Assembly (NCBI GenBank): GCA_020442065.1
Contig: JAGRKZ010000014.1
Coordinates: forward strand, 1-64,000
DNA from: Bauldia sp.
GTDB taxonomy: Bacteria; Pseudomonadota; Alphaproteobacteria; Rhizobiales; Kaistiaceae
Direction of reading: 5' to 3'
DNA: 64,000 nucleotides
The notes under the pieces are model-generated. The model saw only the letters and a list, made by a program, of their open reading frames with translations. It searched no databases and was not told where the DNA came from. Both the position numbers and the translations under genes were made by a program. Shown here one piece after another: positions 40,811 through 49,301 of this stretch. The number at the start of each line of letters is the position of its first letter. Position 1 is the first letter of the stretch.

Positions 40811-41049
40811 TGAACAACTCCTGCTGAGGCGTGACGACGAATATATTGGTGAGGCCTGAATTACAAACGTATCCGCCGCGTTCACCGCTACCGAGCGGGA
40901 CGATGCCTCCCGGCTCGGCTTCGCCTGCGCCGCGCGGCCAAGTCCGGCTCTGACGTCCTTTTTTTTTGATCCAGCCGCCGGGGGAAGGCGATAATGGCCC
41001 TCCGTCTACCGGTTCGCCGAAAAACGATTGCTCAGCATGCCTCTCACTT

Positions 41050-41243
41050 GCTTGCAGCCGCACGCGCATCATGGCCTTTCGATGTCGACATCGGGTGTCG
41101 CCGGCAACCACGCGAACCACGACCGCGCGATAGAGGTAAGCGGGCTCGGTCGGGATGTCCTCGGCGTAAGCAGACATTATAGGCTGCAGCACAGCCAGAA
41201 TTGTCGCGAACACCAGGCTCAAGGCTCGAACAACGACTATCAC
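41050..41243 (-). pseudogene. Decayed thermonuclease (SNase-like) gene with signal peptide
   Basis: A GTG at 41243 with GAGGAG five bases upstream opens a leader (ALSLVFATILAVLQPIMSAYAED), then YLYRAVVVRVVAGDT, which looks like the first strand of staphylococcal-nuclease-type proteins (VVRVVDGDT). After the GDT the frame breaks. Pieces reading DVDIE and HDAR are in the other two frames. The remaining frame to 40737 has no protein-like character. A T9 run near 40960 and the 40811-41049 stretch hold nothing else that I can support. Confidence 0.4.
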
Positions 41244-41351
41244 CGGCTCCTCGTCCGAAACGCATGGCTTTGCACGCAGGGGGCTCCGTTGTCACGCTCC
41301 AGACGCCGGGGGCTCCGAATGCGGCTGAGTGTCCGGCCCGCGTCGCGACCG

Positions 41352-42101
41352 TTAGAACGTGCCGCCATCGAGCGTCACGCCGTCGATGCTCCCACCGGTG
41401 ATCGCGACATTGTTGGCTTCTTGTACGGCTATCGAACCGAGGCTCAGGTTGCCGCGAGCCGCGCCTACATCGGCAAGGTCGGAGAGGTTCGCGGAGATCG
41501 CGAGCTTGCCCGACAGGCCGTTGGTCACGGTCGCGGCAAAGTCCGGATCGTCGCCCAAGGCCGCGGCGAGTTCGGAGAGCGTATCCAGCGCCCCCGGCGC
41601 AGCGTTGATCAGCGCGCCAACCGCGGCCGCCACGAAGGCGGTCGTGGCGATCTGGGTGGAGCTGGTGCCGCCCGCCGCGGTCGGGGCCGTGGGGACCCCA
41701 ATGAGCGCCGGCGACACCAGTGGGGCCTTGGCATCGAGCGCAGCCTGAAGGCTCGTGATCTCGGCGATCGCGTGCCCGTGGGTGGCCGCGGCCTTGGTGG
41801 AAAGCCCGCTATCCAATTGCAGTTTTCTGACCAGATCCGTATCGGCTGCGGCATCTTCGGCTGATGCCGGAGCGACCGAGAACGTCTTCTTGCCGCCCAC
41901 GGTCTGCGCACTCGAGCGATCAACGAAGGCCCCTTTGCCGGCGAGCGCGATGACGCTTGTCGCGTTGCCGCCGCCGTCATCCCCCTTTCCGACATAGAGC
42001 GTGTCATCGACCTCGTTGTGGGCGAGTTCGGCCGACTTGAGCGCGACGGGCGCGCCAGCAGCACCTGAGACGCGCCGCTTGATGCGAATGATGTTCGCCA
42101 T
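41352..42101 (-). CDS. Phage tail-fibre-like protein, C-terminal DGGTF
   Basis: The 249-residue protein has an N-terminal adaptor-like domain (RIKRRVSGAAGAPVALKSAELAHNE, then TLYVGKGDDGG) that is also found in the protein at 55651. A middle part resembles phage fibre repeats (GKKTF, HGHAIAEITSLQAALDAKAPL). A repetitive Ala/Leu region follows, and the last residues are VTLDGGTF. The gene lies after the lysis genes, away from the other fibre genes. It is likely to be part of a fibre or fibre tip, but the receptor is unknown. Confidence 0.7.
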   Translation of the reverse strand: MANIIRIKRRVSGAAGAPVALKSAELAHNEVDDTLYVGKGDDGGGNATSVIALAGKGAFVDRSSAQTVGGKKTFSVAPASAEDAAADTDLVRKLQLDSGLSTKAAATHGHAIAEITSLQAALDAKAPLVSPALIGVPTAPTAAGGTSSTQIATTAFVAAAVGALINAAPGALDTLSELAAALGDDPDFAATVTNGLSGKLAISANLSDLADVGAARGNLSLGSIAVQEANNVAITGGSIDGVTLDGGTF

Positions 42102-42119
42102 GACTATCCTTCCCTGGCG

Positions 42120-42341
42120 TCAAAAGTTCCCGCCGTCGACGACGATACCGGCGTCAAGGTTGCCGGGTGGTCCAACCGGTCCAGGCACGCCAGCGGCGCC
42201 CGGCACGCCGTCGGGGCCGGGCATGCCGAGTAGGCGTACAGAAACCGGAGCCGTTCCGATCCGTAGAGCCACTCCTTCGCTGGACGAGACGCGAACGCGG
42301 ATCGGGCCCGTGGTGGTGGTGAGCTCGATCCGCTCGGTCAC
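42120..42341 (-). CDS. Short collagen-like tail protein, C-terminal DGGNF
   Basis: The 73-residue protein has a compact N-terminal beta part followed by a Gly-X-Y run (GMPGPDGVPGAAGVPGPVGPPGN), which can form a collagen-like triple helix. It ends VVDGGNF. The start overlaps the next gene's stop by four bases. Collagen-like stalks are common in phage fibres. The short length suggests a trimeric spacer or tip. It is not recognised beyond this. Confidence 0.6.
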   Translation of the reverse strand: MTERIELTTTTGPIRVRVSSSEGVALRIGTAPVSVRLLGMPGPDGVPGAAGVPGPVGPPGNLDAGIVVDGGNF

Positions 42342-42688
42342 GGCGACAGGCCTCGGGTCACCGGCAAGACCACCGGGATTTCAAGAAAGAACGAGAGGTG
42401 GCGCGGAGGGACAAGGTCGGTGCGCACCACGTCGACCACGACACTGCCGGGACCAAGGCCTGCCGTCGCCTCGGGCGCGATCACCAACTCCACTATGGCC
42501 TCCGAGAGTCTCAGGATCCCGCCATTGGACGTGGTGAGCGTCGCGATCACCGATGTGGCCGAGACCTTGGATCGAACCTGCGCCGCAAGAGCGGCGCCGT
42601 CCGGGAACAGTGGACTGTCCGCCTCGATCCGGAGCCGGTAGGGATAGCCGGCAACGATGGCCGGCCCGTCAACGACCTCGACGCTCAC
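42338..42688 (-). CDS. Hypothetical tail-module protein
   Basis: The 116-residue protein is mainly predicted beta strands (VEVVDGPAIVAGYPYRLRIEADSPLFPDGAALAAQVRSK) and has no leader or membrane segment. It resembles small baseplate or fibre-associated proteins of phages by composition only. It is coupled to the collagen-like gene by a four-base overlap and lies just downstream of the endolysin. No function is assigned. Confidence 0.55.
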   Translation of the reverse strand: MSVEVVDGPAIVAGYPYRLRIEADSPLFPDGAALAAQVRSKVSATSVIATLTTSNGGILRLSEAIVELVIAPEATAGLGPGSVVVDVVRTDLVPPRHLSFFLEIPVVLPVTRGLSP

Positions 42689-42706
42689 TGTGGTGTCGCC
42701 CGCGTA

Positions 42707-43639
42707 CTATGGCGTCTTTCCGGTCCGATAGTCCTCGATCCGTGCCGCCCGGGCCCGCCAGGCAAGGACAATGACGACGGCGAAGATCGCAATCCCAACG
42801 AACGGCAGGAACGGCGCCACGAACTCCGTCAGGTTGAGAAGCCCGATGGTGCGCTCGGTCATGTCCTTGGCCTGCTCGGCCGCCTCGATCACCGGTGCGA
42901 TGGCGACGCCGGCGACGCTGATAGCGCCCATCAATCCTGTGGCAATCTGGGCATTTGCCGCGCTGACGATGCGGGACGCCTGCGGCTTGCCGTTGGCCCG
43001 CTCGGGCGCGATGGCCCGCGGTGGCGCCTTCTCCAGCGCGGTGGTGAAGCCGACGTCGATGTCGGGCGTCAGGGGTAGGCCGTTGTCGGCCTTGAAGGCG
43101 AGGGCGGCCGCGCGGGTCCGGGGGCCGAACAGTCCGTCGATGGCGCCGACCTCGTGGTAGCCGAGATCCCTCAGCTTCTGCTGGACGGCACGGAGCGAGG
43201 GCTTCGCGCTGGATGCCACGCCGATGGGGCGCCGGATGCCGAGCAGGCGGCTCCGCGGGTAGCGGGCGATGGTGACCCCATTGGACTGGTTGCCGCCCAG
43301 CACCTCGATCTGGGTGGCCGTCGCCTTGACGAAGAAGGCGACGTGCCCCTGCCAGGACGAGGAACCGCGCTCGAACACGGCGATATCGCCCTCGCGCGCG
43401 TCGGTGACCGCAACTGGTTCCCCGAACCCGAGGTAGGAGCGGGCATTGAGTGCCCGCGTCGACCGGATGCCCGCCTTCTCCAGGCAGTGACCGACGAAGG
43501 CGGCGCACCAGGCGGTTTCGTCGTGTTCGACCCAGTCGTGACCGACCGAGGCGTACATCTCCATGATCTTCGGATTGTCGCGCGGCCCGGCGACTTCCTT
43601 GATGCCGAGGTAGCTCTTGGCGATGTCGAAAGCGGTCAT
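42707..43639 (-). CDS. Endolysin-like cell-wall hydrolase with C-terminal membrane segment
   Basis: The 310-residue protein opens with a CHAP/TIGR02594-type domain: Cys45 in AWCAAFVG, GHVAFF with His99, and GGNQSNGV. A peptidoglycan-binding domain follows at about residues 147-190 (AVQQKLRDLGYHEVGAIDGLFGPRTRAAALAF). Near the C-terminus (about 265-295) there is a hydrophobic helix followed by Arg-rich residues. The enzyme should cut peptidoglycan at host lysis. The anchored tail is unusual and may give self-delivery or holin-like behaviour. It follows the holin-like gene at 43751. Confidence 0.8.
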   Translation of the reverse strand: MTAFDIAKSYLGIKEVAGPRDNPKIMEMYASVGHDWVEHDETAWCAAFVGHCLEKAGIRSTRALNARSYLGFGEPVAVTDAREGDIAVFERGSSSWQGHVAFFVKATATQIEVLGGNQSNGVTIARYPRSRLLGIRRPIGVASSAKPSLRAVQQKLRDLGYHEVGAIDGLFGPRTRAAALAFKADNGLPLTPDIDVGFTTALEKAPPRAIAPERANGKPQASRIVSAANAQIATGLMGAISVAGVAIAPVIEAAEQAKDMTERTIGLLNLTEFVAPFLPFVGIAIFAVVIVLAWRARAARIEDYRTGKTP

Positions 43640-43750
43640 GCAAATGCTCTCCCGCGCCGGAAGGCGGATGCCCGCCGGCGTCTTTCTGGTGATGAAGAGG
43701 GGTTGGTTGGTTATGCTTCCCGCGCCGAGGCGCGGGATGAGGCTCCGTCG

Positions 43751-44065
43751 CTACGACGGCAGCTTGGTCAGGCGCTCGAGGACGAAGTCGTAGAGCTTGT
43801 CGATCTTGCCCTCGAGGCTGTCGAAATGCCGGGCGATCGAGGGATGGTCGATCCGGGCGATATCCAGCTCGAGCATGCCGACCCGGGCGCGGATGTCCTG
43901 AATGTCCGACTTGATCGTCGAGATGTCCCTTCCGAACTGGGCGTGACGATCCGGCACGAACGCCTCCCAGAGCTTGACGATCGCAAGGACGGCGCCAGCC
44001 AGCGCGCCGACGCCGATGACAAAGGTGACCACGATCGGCAGGTTAACCGTCCAGTCGTTGCTCAT
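43751..44065 (-). CDS. Small membrane protein, holin- or spanin-like
   Basis: The 104-residue protein begins at ATG 44065 with AGGAGG six bases upstream. It has one N-terminal hydrophobic segment (NLPIVVTFVIGVGALAGAVLAIVKLW) and then a helical, coiled-coil-like tail (ISTIKSDIQDIRARVGMLELDIARID). A longer reading from 44278 runs into the D gene and is rejected. Lysis genes often have this shape. Placement between the D gene and the endolysin supports a lysis role. It is inferred from shape and context. Confidence 0.6.
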   Translation of the reverse strand: MSNDWTVNLPIVVTFVIGVGALAGAVLAIVKLWEAFVPDRHAQFGRDISTIKSDIQDIRARVGMLELDIARIDHPSIARHFDSLEGKIDKLYDFVLERLTKLPS

Positions 44066-44075
44066 GGTGGTCCTC

Positions 44076-45086
44076 CTATCGCGGGTCTTGCCCCGCACCG
44101 TCTTGAGGCTGGCGGAGCTCGAGTTCGGTGATGAAGCCGCCGCCGCGGGAGTAGCGGTGGGTGACCGTTTCGATCCGGTAGGCGCCATCGATCCCGGGCC
44201 TGGCGCCGGAGACGATGCAGAGCCCGTCCGGAATCGCACCGGTGTCGCCCTCGATGGTGACCGAGCCTTCGCCAGCATCGCGCTCGCTGGTGGCCCTGTC
44301 GGCTACCGCCTGCTCGCCGGCCTCGCCTTCACTCGCTCTTCCGTAACGGTGGTCGTGGCGCGTCTCGGCGCCGAGGCTGGTCGACTCCTCGGTCTCCATC
44401 CAGGCAGCCTCCGCCGGATCGTACCAACGCGCCCGGACCTTGCCGTACTGGGCACGACCGAGCGCCGGGGAGATGTCCCAGGCATGCAGGTTCCGGCCTG
44501 CGACCGCCGCGACCGAGGCGGGGTAGAGGGCGCCGCGCCTGCTCATGGTGGCCGTCGTGCCCTGGATGCGGAAATTCCCGCCGATCTCGCGGGCGAGGCG
44601 CTCTCCCATGTGGATGAAGCTCTCGTCGCGCATCTCGAAGTAGGTCCGGGTGATCCTGGCAAGCGCAGGATCAACCTCGACCTCGGTGATACTGGCGGAG
44701 CTGCCTGCCTCCTTCAGGATGTCCTCGACAGTCTTGTGGTCGAAGTGGCGCTGCTGGGGCTCCTTTGCCTTCCCGGTCGTGTCGACGCCCTTGGCCGAGA
44801 TCGACAGGGTTCGTCCGCCGCCCCGCGAGCCGGAGGAGCGGACTTCGTCGACGGTGCCGGTGAAGACGACGCGGACACCGCCACCCTCCCAACCGAGGGC
44901 GACGATGACGGGCGCTCCGATCTGCGGCAGGACGATACGGCCGTCGGTATCGTCGATATCAAGGGAGGCAGTATCGGCATGGGTGCCGACCTTGTCGGAC
45001 ACGGTGAGCGAGATCAGGACTGGCAGGAGCGGCGCGGTGATGTTGGTCCCGGCGATCGTGACCATGAAGACCGCACGCCTGGACAT
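44076..45086 (-). CDS. P2 D-like late control/baseplate hub protein
   Basis: The 336-residue protein matches the Phage_GPD family: ITAPLLPVLISLTVSDKVGTHADTASLDIDDTDGRI near the start, an internal region around AKEPQQRHFDHKTVEDILKEAGSS, and DESFIHMGERLAREIGGNFRIQG. The C-terminal part has the GAYRIETVTHRYSRGGGF motif. In P2 the D protein forms the hub that connects the tube and spike. An ATG at 45065 is a possible alternative start. It ends the structural tail run before the lysis genes. Confidence 0.88.
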   Translation of the reverse strand: MSRRAVFMVTIAGTNITAPLLPVLISLTVSDKVGTHADTASLDIDDTDGRIVLPQIGAPVIVALGWEGGGVRVVFTGTVDEVRSSGSRGGGRTLSISAKGVDTTGKAKEPQQRHFDHKTVEDILKEAGSSASITEVEVDPALARITRTYFEMRDESFIHMGERLAREIGGNFRIQGTTATMSRRGALYPASVAAVAGRNLHAWDISPALGRAQYGKVRARWYDPAEAAWMETEESTSLGAETRHDHRYGRASEGEAGEQAVADRATSERDAGEGSVTIEGDTGAIPDGLCIVSGARPGIDGAYRIETVTHRYSRGGGFITELELRQPQDGAGQDPR

Positions 45087-45089
45087 GGG

Positions 45090-45317
45090 TCACCACAGCC
45101 GGATCGGATCGAGAAGGACCGGCGCCCGTGGCGTCGGGATCGGCATCGCGAAGCTCGTACCCACGGGGAGATAGTTCCCGAGATCGGCAAGCCCCGGATT
45201 GAGGTCGTGGATCGCCTCGACCAGCCCCGGCATTGGCCGCTTGAACCGACGCCAGACGATCAGGGACACCGTGAGCAACTCACCCTCGACCGTCACCGTC
45301 TCGACGACCGGCGTCAT
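45090..45317 (-). CDS. Phage tail protein X-like
   Basis: The 75-residue protein fits the LysM-like tail protein X family, with ELLTVSLIVWRRFKRPMPGLVEAIHDLNPGLADLG and a C-terminal VLLDPIRLW. It overlaps the U-like gene by four bases at 45314-45317 and is followed by D. In P2-like phages it sits between the tail completion gene and D, as here. Confidence 0.82.
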   Translation of the reverse strand: MTPVVETVTVEGELLTVSLIVWRRFKRPMPGLVEAIHDLNPGLADLGNYLPVGTSFAMPIPTPRAPVLLDPIRLW

Positions 45318-45736
45318 GTGAACAGCCCCGAGAACACCGCGAAATAGGAACCGTTGGACGGACCGGCCGCGCGTCGGACGCTGATGTCGACATCGACAAC
45401 CCGGCCGATACCCTTGCCATCGAGGTAAGTGGAGCGCTCCGTCACTCGCTCGATCACCACCCAGCCCATCAGGGCGCCATCGCCCCGCATCAGGTACTGC
45501 GGACGTCCCGAAGCGCGGGCCTGGTGGAGCTTCTTCAGGTCGCCGAGGCCGCCAAACCGATGCGGAAAGAGCCGGGCGTGGATCGCCCAGGTCTCGGGAC
45601 CCTCGCCCACCCATTCGAGCGGCGGCGCTGCGCCAACCACCGGCTTCTCGGTGAAGCCAGCTTCGTGGGCATGGTCGTAGTCGGTGGCATTGAACGGCTG
45701 GACCTCGAACTGGATCGGTCCGAGGGTCATCAGCAT
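45314..45736 (-). CDS. Phage tail protein U-like (tail terminator)
   Basis: The 140-residue protein fits Phage_P2_GpU: MLMTLGPIQFEVQPFN, GFTEKPVVGAAPPLEWVGEGPETWAIHARLFPHRFGGL and the later RGDGALMGWVVIERVTER. It caps the tail tube. It shares one base with the tape measure stop (TGATG at 45734-45738) and overlaps X by four bases. Confidence 0.88.
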   Translation of the reverse strand: MLMTLGPIQFEVQPFNATDYDHAHEAGFTEKPVVGAAPPLEWVGEGPETWAIHARLFPHRFGGLGDLKKLHQARASGRPQYLMRGDGALMGWVVIERVTERSTYLDGKGIGRVVDVDISVRRAAGPSNGSYFAVFSGLFT

Positions 45737-48201
45737 CAGGCAAACCTTAGCCCTGTATCGGCATAGACCCCACGGAACAGTTCACGGACTTCCCGGCGGA
45801 GCGCGCGGCGCACCTCCGCGGCGACCACCTCGGCGTCGGCGGCTCGGGTGTTGTTGAAGTGGAAGACCGGCGCGACGGTGATGCCCTGGCCCGGCGCAGG
45901 CCCGGTTCCGGATGGATGGACGTATCCCGAGCGACTGGGCGTGATCAGCTCGGGCCCCTCCTCGCCGACGATGTAGCTCCCGCCCGCCGACACCGGACCG
46001 CCTCTCGCCCGAAGTGCACCGATGCCGAGTTGCTGAGCAAGATCGCCTTTGGCTGCTCTGTTCGGCCTTTCGGTCTCCCCGCCGCCAAAGCCGAAGAAGT
46101 CACGAACGGCATTGGCGGCATCGTTGATCGGCGCGAGGACCTCGGCGATCTTGCCGTCGATCCACGCCACCAGGTCGGCGAAGACTTGGACCATCCCGTC
46201 CCACAGCGCCTTGATGAGGTTATAGCCGGCGGTGAAAAAGTCGGCGGTGAAACGGACGATGACATCGACGGCGCCGGAGATCGCGGCCGCCACCCGCGTC
46301 GGCAGATCGATCAGAGCCGCGAGGAAGCCGCCTGGGCCGAATACGCCGGTGATGGCAGAAAGAATGGCGGCGATCCGCTGGTCGATGCCCGCCTTGAGAC
46401 TGGTGAAGACTCCGATCATCCCGTCCCAGAGGGCCTGGACGAGCTTGCCGCCGGCCTCAGAGAATGCCGTCACGTATCCGGAAAGTGTGGCGACGGAGTC
46501 TGCGATCGCCGCTCCAACCTTGCCGGGCAGTTCGACCAGGAGCCGTAGAAACCCTCCGACGGCTTCACCCGCGGCACGCCCCCAACCGCGCCATTCCTCG
46601 CTGGTGGCATTGATCGGCCCGAGCAAGTCATTGATGGCGTTGAACAGCGAGCGGAACAGATCCACGATCGGCTCGACGATGGGAGCGACCGGCGCGAAAG
46701 CAGCGGCGAAGCCTTCGGCAAACCCGGCGAAGAACGACTTGAGGCCCTCCCAGTTGTTCTTGATGAAGAGCACGGCTGCGCCGATCGCCGCGACCGCGGC
46801 AGCGACGGCAGCCAAGGGAACAGCACCGACTGCGGCGATGGCGCCCAGGGCAACGCCCATGCTCCTGACGGCCGAGACGGCGGCGAGCAGACCGCCCTTT
46901 CCGAGCAGCCCGACAAACGACAGGGCCGAAATCGATCCCCTGAGCGCGATGAAGCCGGCGGCGGCGGCAAACACGCCGCCGGTCAGTTCAGAGAATTGCT
47001 GGATCAGCCGGGTGATGCCCTCAAGGATCGGCAGAAGCGCCGCGGCGACGGCATTGAGCGCCGGGATCAGCGCGGCCCCAAGGGTCGACTGGAAATTCGC
47101 CCAGGCGATCTGGAAGCTCTTCAGCTTCTCCTCGTTGGTCGCCATCATCCGCTCGAAGTCGGCATCGATCACGCCGGAGGCGCCGGTCACCTTGTCTCGA
47201 AGCGCGATGTAGTCGTCCATACCCTGAAGCAGCGGGATCAGGCCTTTCTGGACCTGGGCATCGGCGAAGAGCGTGCCGAGCTTGGAGAGGTCACCATCGA
47301 TCGCCTTGTCAATGGCACGAAGCGCCGCCTCAAGCGGGCTTGCCCCCTCGGCGACCGCTTCCTTCAACACCGCGTTGATGTCGATGCCGTACTTGGCAAA
47401 GTTCTTGATGGCGTCGTTGGCGTTGATCTTCTGGAGGATGTTGTTGAAGTTGGTCGCAGCCTCCGACCCATCCGCTGCGGTGCGACGAACGATCTGGAGA
47501 GCGGCGGCGATATCGGCGAGGCCGCTTGCGCCGGTCAGTCCCTTCGAGCCGGCCAGACCGGTGATCGCCGGAAAATACTGCGCCATGTCCTTCAGCTCGA
47601 ACCCGCCCTCCTTGCCGGCGAGCGCCATCATGTCAAAGGCTCGGGTCAGCTCCTCAGGCGCAAGTCCGAGATTGGAGATTGCCGCGTAGCCCGCCTTTGA
47701 CAGATCGAGGATGTCGGCCTTGGTCGCCGTTGCCGCCTTGCCGATCGCCGGCATCGCCCGCGCGGCCCGGTCGAGATCAAGGCCCATGCCGACGATGAAG
47801 TCCTCGGCCCGGATGATGTCGGCGGTAAACTGGTTGACCTCGCGGCCAACAGTCTTGGCCGCCTCGCCGACAGCACGAAGCTGGTCCTCGGACAGGTTCG
47901 CCTTGGCGCCCAACTCGGCAAGCGCGGTCTCCAGGGCATTCGCCGCCTGGATGGGCGCGCTGATCGCCGACCTGAGCACGTAGAAGGCGCCGACCGCGTC
48001 CATGACGCCGGCGCGAGCATTGGCGATGGCACGGTTGTTCCGCGCGATAGCGGCGTCGAGGCGGTCGCTGAAGGAGATCGGCGCATTGTTGGCGCCGCGA
48101 ACCGCGCCCGAGATGCCACGCAGGCTGTTGGCAACGCCGCGGGCCGGCCCCGACACCTTGTCCAACAGCTGAACGATCAGCTGCGAGGTGAGATTGGCCA
48201 T
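45736..48201 (-). CDS. Tail tape measure protein
   Basis: The 821-residue protein starts at ATG 48201 behind GGAGAG. An N-terminal helical region (LIVQLLDKVSGPARGVANSLRGISGAVRGANN) precedes the phage tail tape measure core (residues about 80-400) with ALETALAELGAKANLSEDQLRAVGEAAKTVGREV. Several hydrophobic helices lie near 410-520, and Pro/Gly-rich repeats near 590-700. The product sets tail length. A longer frame up to 48378 has no ribosome site. The interval up to the Crp gene (48202-48395) shows no gene. This is where the cargo cluster has split E' from T. Confidence 0.9.
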   Translation of the reverse strand: MANLTSQLIVQLLDKVSGPARGVANSLRGISGAVRGANNAPISFSDRLDAAIARNNRAIANARAGVMDAVGAFYVLRSAISAPIQAANALETALAELGAKANLSEDQLRAVGEAAKTVGREVNQFTADIIRAEDFIVGMGLDLDRAARAMPAIGKAATATKADILDLSKAGYAAISNLGLAPEELTRAFDMMALAGKEGGFELKDMAQYFPAITGLAGSKGLTGASGLADIAAALQIVRRTAADGSEAATNFNNILQKINANDAIKNFAKYGIDINAVLKEAVAEGASPLEAALRAIDKAIDGDLSKLGTLFADAQVQKGLIPLLQGMDDYIALRDKVTGASGVIDADFERMMATNEEKLKSFQIAWANFQSTLGAALIPALNAVAAALLPILEGITRLIQQFSELTGGVFAAAAGFIALRGSISALSFVGLLGKGGLLAAVSAVRSMGVALGAIAAVGAVPLAAVAAAVAAIGAAVLFIKNNWEGLKSFFAGFAEGFAAAFAPVAPIVEPIVDLFRSLFNAINDLLGPINATSEEWRGWGRAAGEAVGGFLRLLVELPGKVGAAIADSVATLSGYVTAFSEAGGKLVQALWDGMIGVFTSLKAGIDQRIAAILSAITGVFGPGGFLAALIDLPTRVAAAISGAVDVIVRFTADFFTAGYNLIKALWDGMVQVFADLVAWIDGKIAEVLAPINDAANAVRDFFGFGGGETERPNRAAKGDLAQQLGIGALRARGGPVSAGGSYIVGEEGPELITPSRSGYVHPSGTGPAPGQGITVAPVFHFNNTRAADAEVVAAEVRRALRREVRELFRGVYADTGLRFA

Positions 48202-48395
48202 ACGCACTCTCCGCTTCACGGTCGGTTCGGTTTCGCTTTGAGCTGCTCCGCTCGCGCAGAGGTCTCGCGGCCTCCACCGGAGTCTCGCGGGCTGAATGTC
48301 TCCGACCGGTCGACCTTCGGTTACGGGGTCACACCTAGGTCGCCAGCGCCCCACTCTGCCGCTTTGGCATTGCCGCACTGTTGGGTACGCTATGG

Positions 48396-49136
48396 TTAGC
48401 CTTCATCGACGAGTTGCTGAAGGCTCGAGGGAGCGCACACGACGATGCCTCGGTAGTCGGTCTTGATGTACCCTTTCGCCGCCAGCTTCCGAAGGATCGC
48501 GCCTGTGGCGTTGCGGGAGAGGTTGGTCGCCTCGGCAAGTTCGGACTGGGTAACCTCAAGGCGAAGCTGCTCCGCGCGGTCCGCGTAGCGTCCGCGCAGC
48601 CCAGCGAAGCGCAGGATGGTCGCCGCGAGGCGGCGGTCGGATTGGCGGATCAACAGGTCGGACGCGATCATCGCGCTGATGTCGCCATACTCGGCAAGCA
48701 GGCGCATGAAACAGCGCCACCAACGGGTGGTCTCGTCCAGCAGCGGAAGGATTCTCGCCTTCGGAATCACAGCGATCCACAGGTGTGTACGGGCCACAAC
48801 CGTCACGTCCCTTGGCCGCCCCAGGAGGAGGGGACCATAGCCCATCCAGAAGACGGAATGACCCATGTGCATAGTGGGGGTTCCGGCCTCGCCAAGCGTC
48901 GACGAAATTGCGACGGTGCCATCCGCGAGCCCAATGACATCGTCCTCCTCTTCGCCGCCCAGTGTGACCGTGACCCCGCGATCAACGGAGCGCCAGCGGG
49001 CCCCAGACAGGAACCGCTTCCGGAACTCTGGCGGCGTATCGGCAAGCCAGCCCCGGGATGCAAGAATTGACAGTCCTTCCTCCCGCTCCACGGCTCGTGG
49101 GCCCTCGTCGCTCACAGGAACGAATAGTTCAAGCAT
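48396..49136 (-). CDS. Crp/Fnr-family transcriptional regulator in tail-module cargo
   Basis: The 246-residue protein has an N-terminal beta-rich cyclic-nucleotide-type domain (about 25-140), a long helix, and a C-terminal winged helix (VTQSELAEATNLSRNATGAILRKLAAKGYI). No four-Cys FNR cluster is present. The usual cAMP-contact motif is not obvious, so the effector is unknown. It has no clear ribosome site and may be leaderless. It is divergent from the sulfatase-like gene, with a 22-bp inverted repeat at its start, and is the likely controller of that pair. Confidence 0.85.
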   Translation of the reverse strand: MLELFVPVSDEGPRAVEREEGLSILASRGWLADTPPEFRKRFLSGARWRSVDRGVTVTLGGEEEDDVIGLADGTVAISSTLGEAGTPTMHMGHSVFWMGYGPLLLGRPRDVTVVARTHLWIAVIPKARILPLLDETTRWWRCFMRLLAEYGDISAMIASDLLIRQSDRRLAATILRFAGLRGRYADRAEQLRLEVTQSELAEATNLSRNATGAILRKLAAKGYIKTDYRGIVVCAPSSLQQLVDEG

Positions 49137-49155
49137 TGCACAAAATTGGTCAATG
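49134..49155. promoter_or_regulatory. Candidate Crp-type inverted repeat
   Basis: CATTG-N12-CAATG overlaps the start codon of the Crp-like gene. The arms are only five bases long, so it is a weak site. Its place between the regulator and its divergent neighbour fits self-control. Confidence 0.3.
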
Positions 49156-49301
49156 CCGAAGCGACCGCCGTGGGACTCTTGCGCCTGATCAGGGTCCGCA
49201 TCGCCGCCTGCTGGCAGGCCACCACGCGACCCGTTCTGGGATGTTCGAGTTCAGAGCTACCAAGGACGCGACGAACGCGACTGTCAGACTGGGATGGAAA
49301 G

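Noticed and set aside
40887-40975. Hairpin plus T9 run as a terminator beyond the IclR gene
   Set aside because: The T-run is more than 40 bases from the best stem and no gene ends there on the plus strand.
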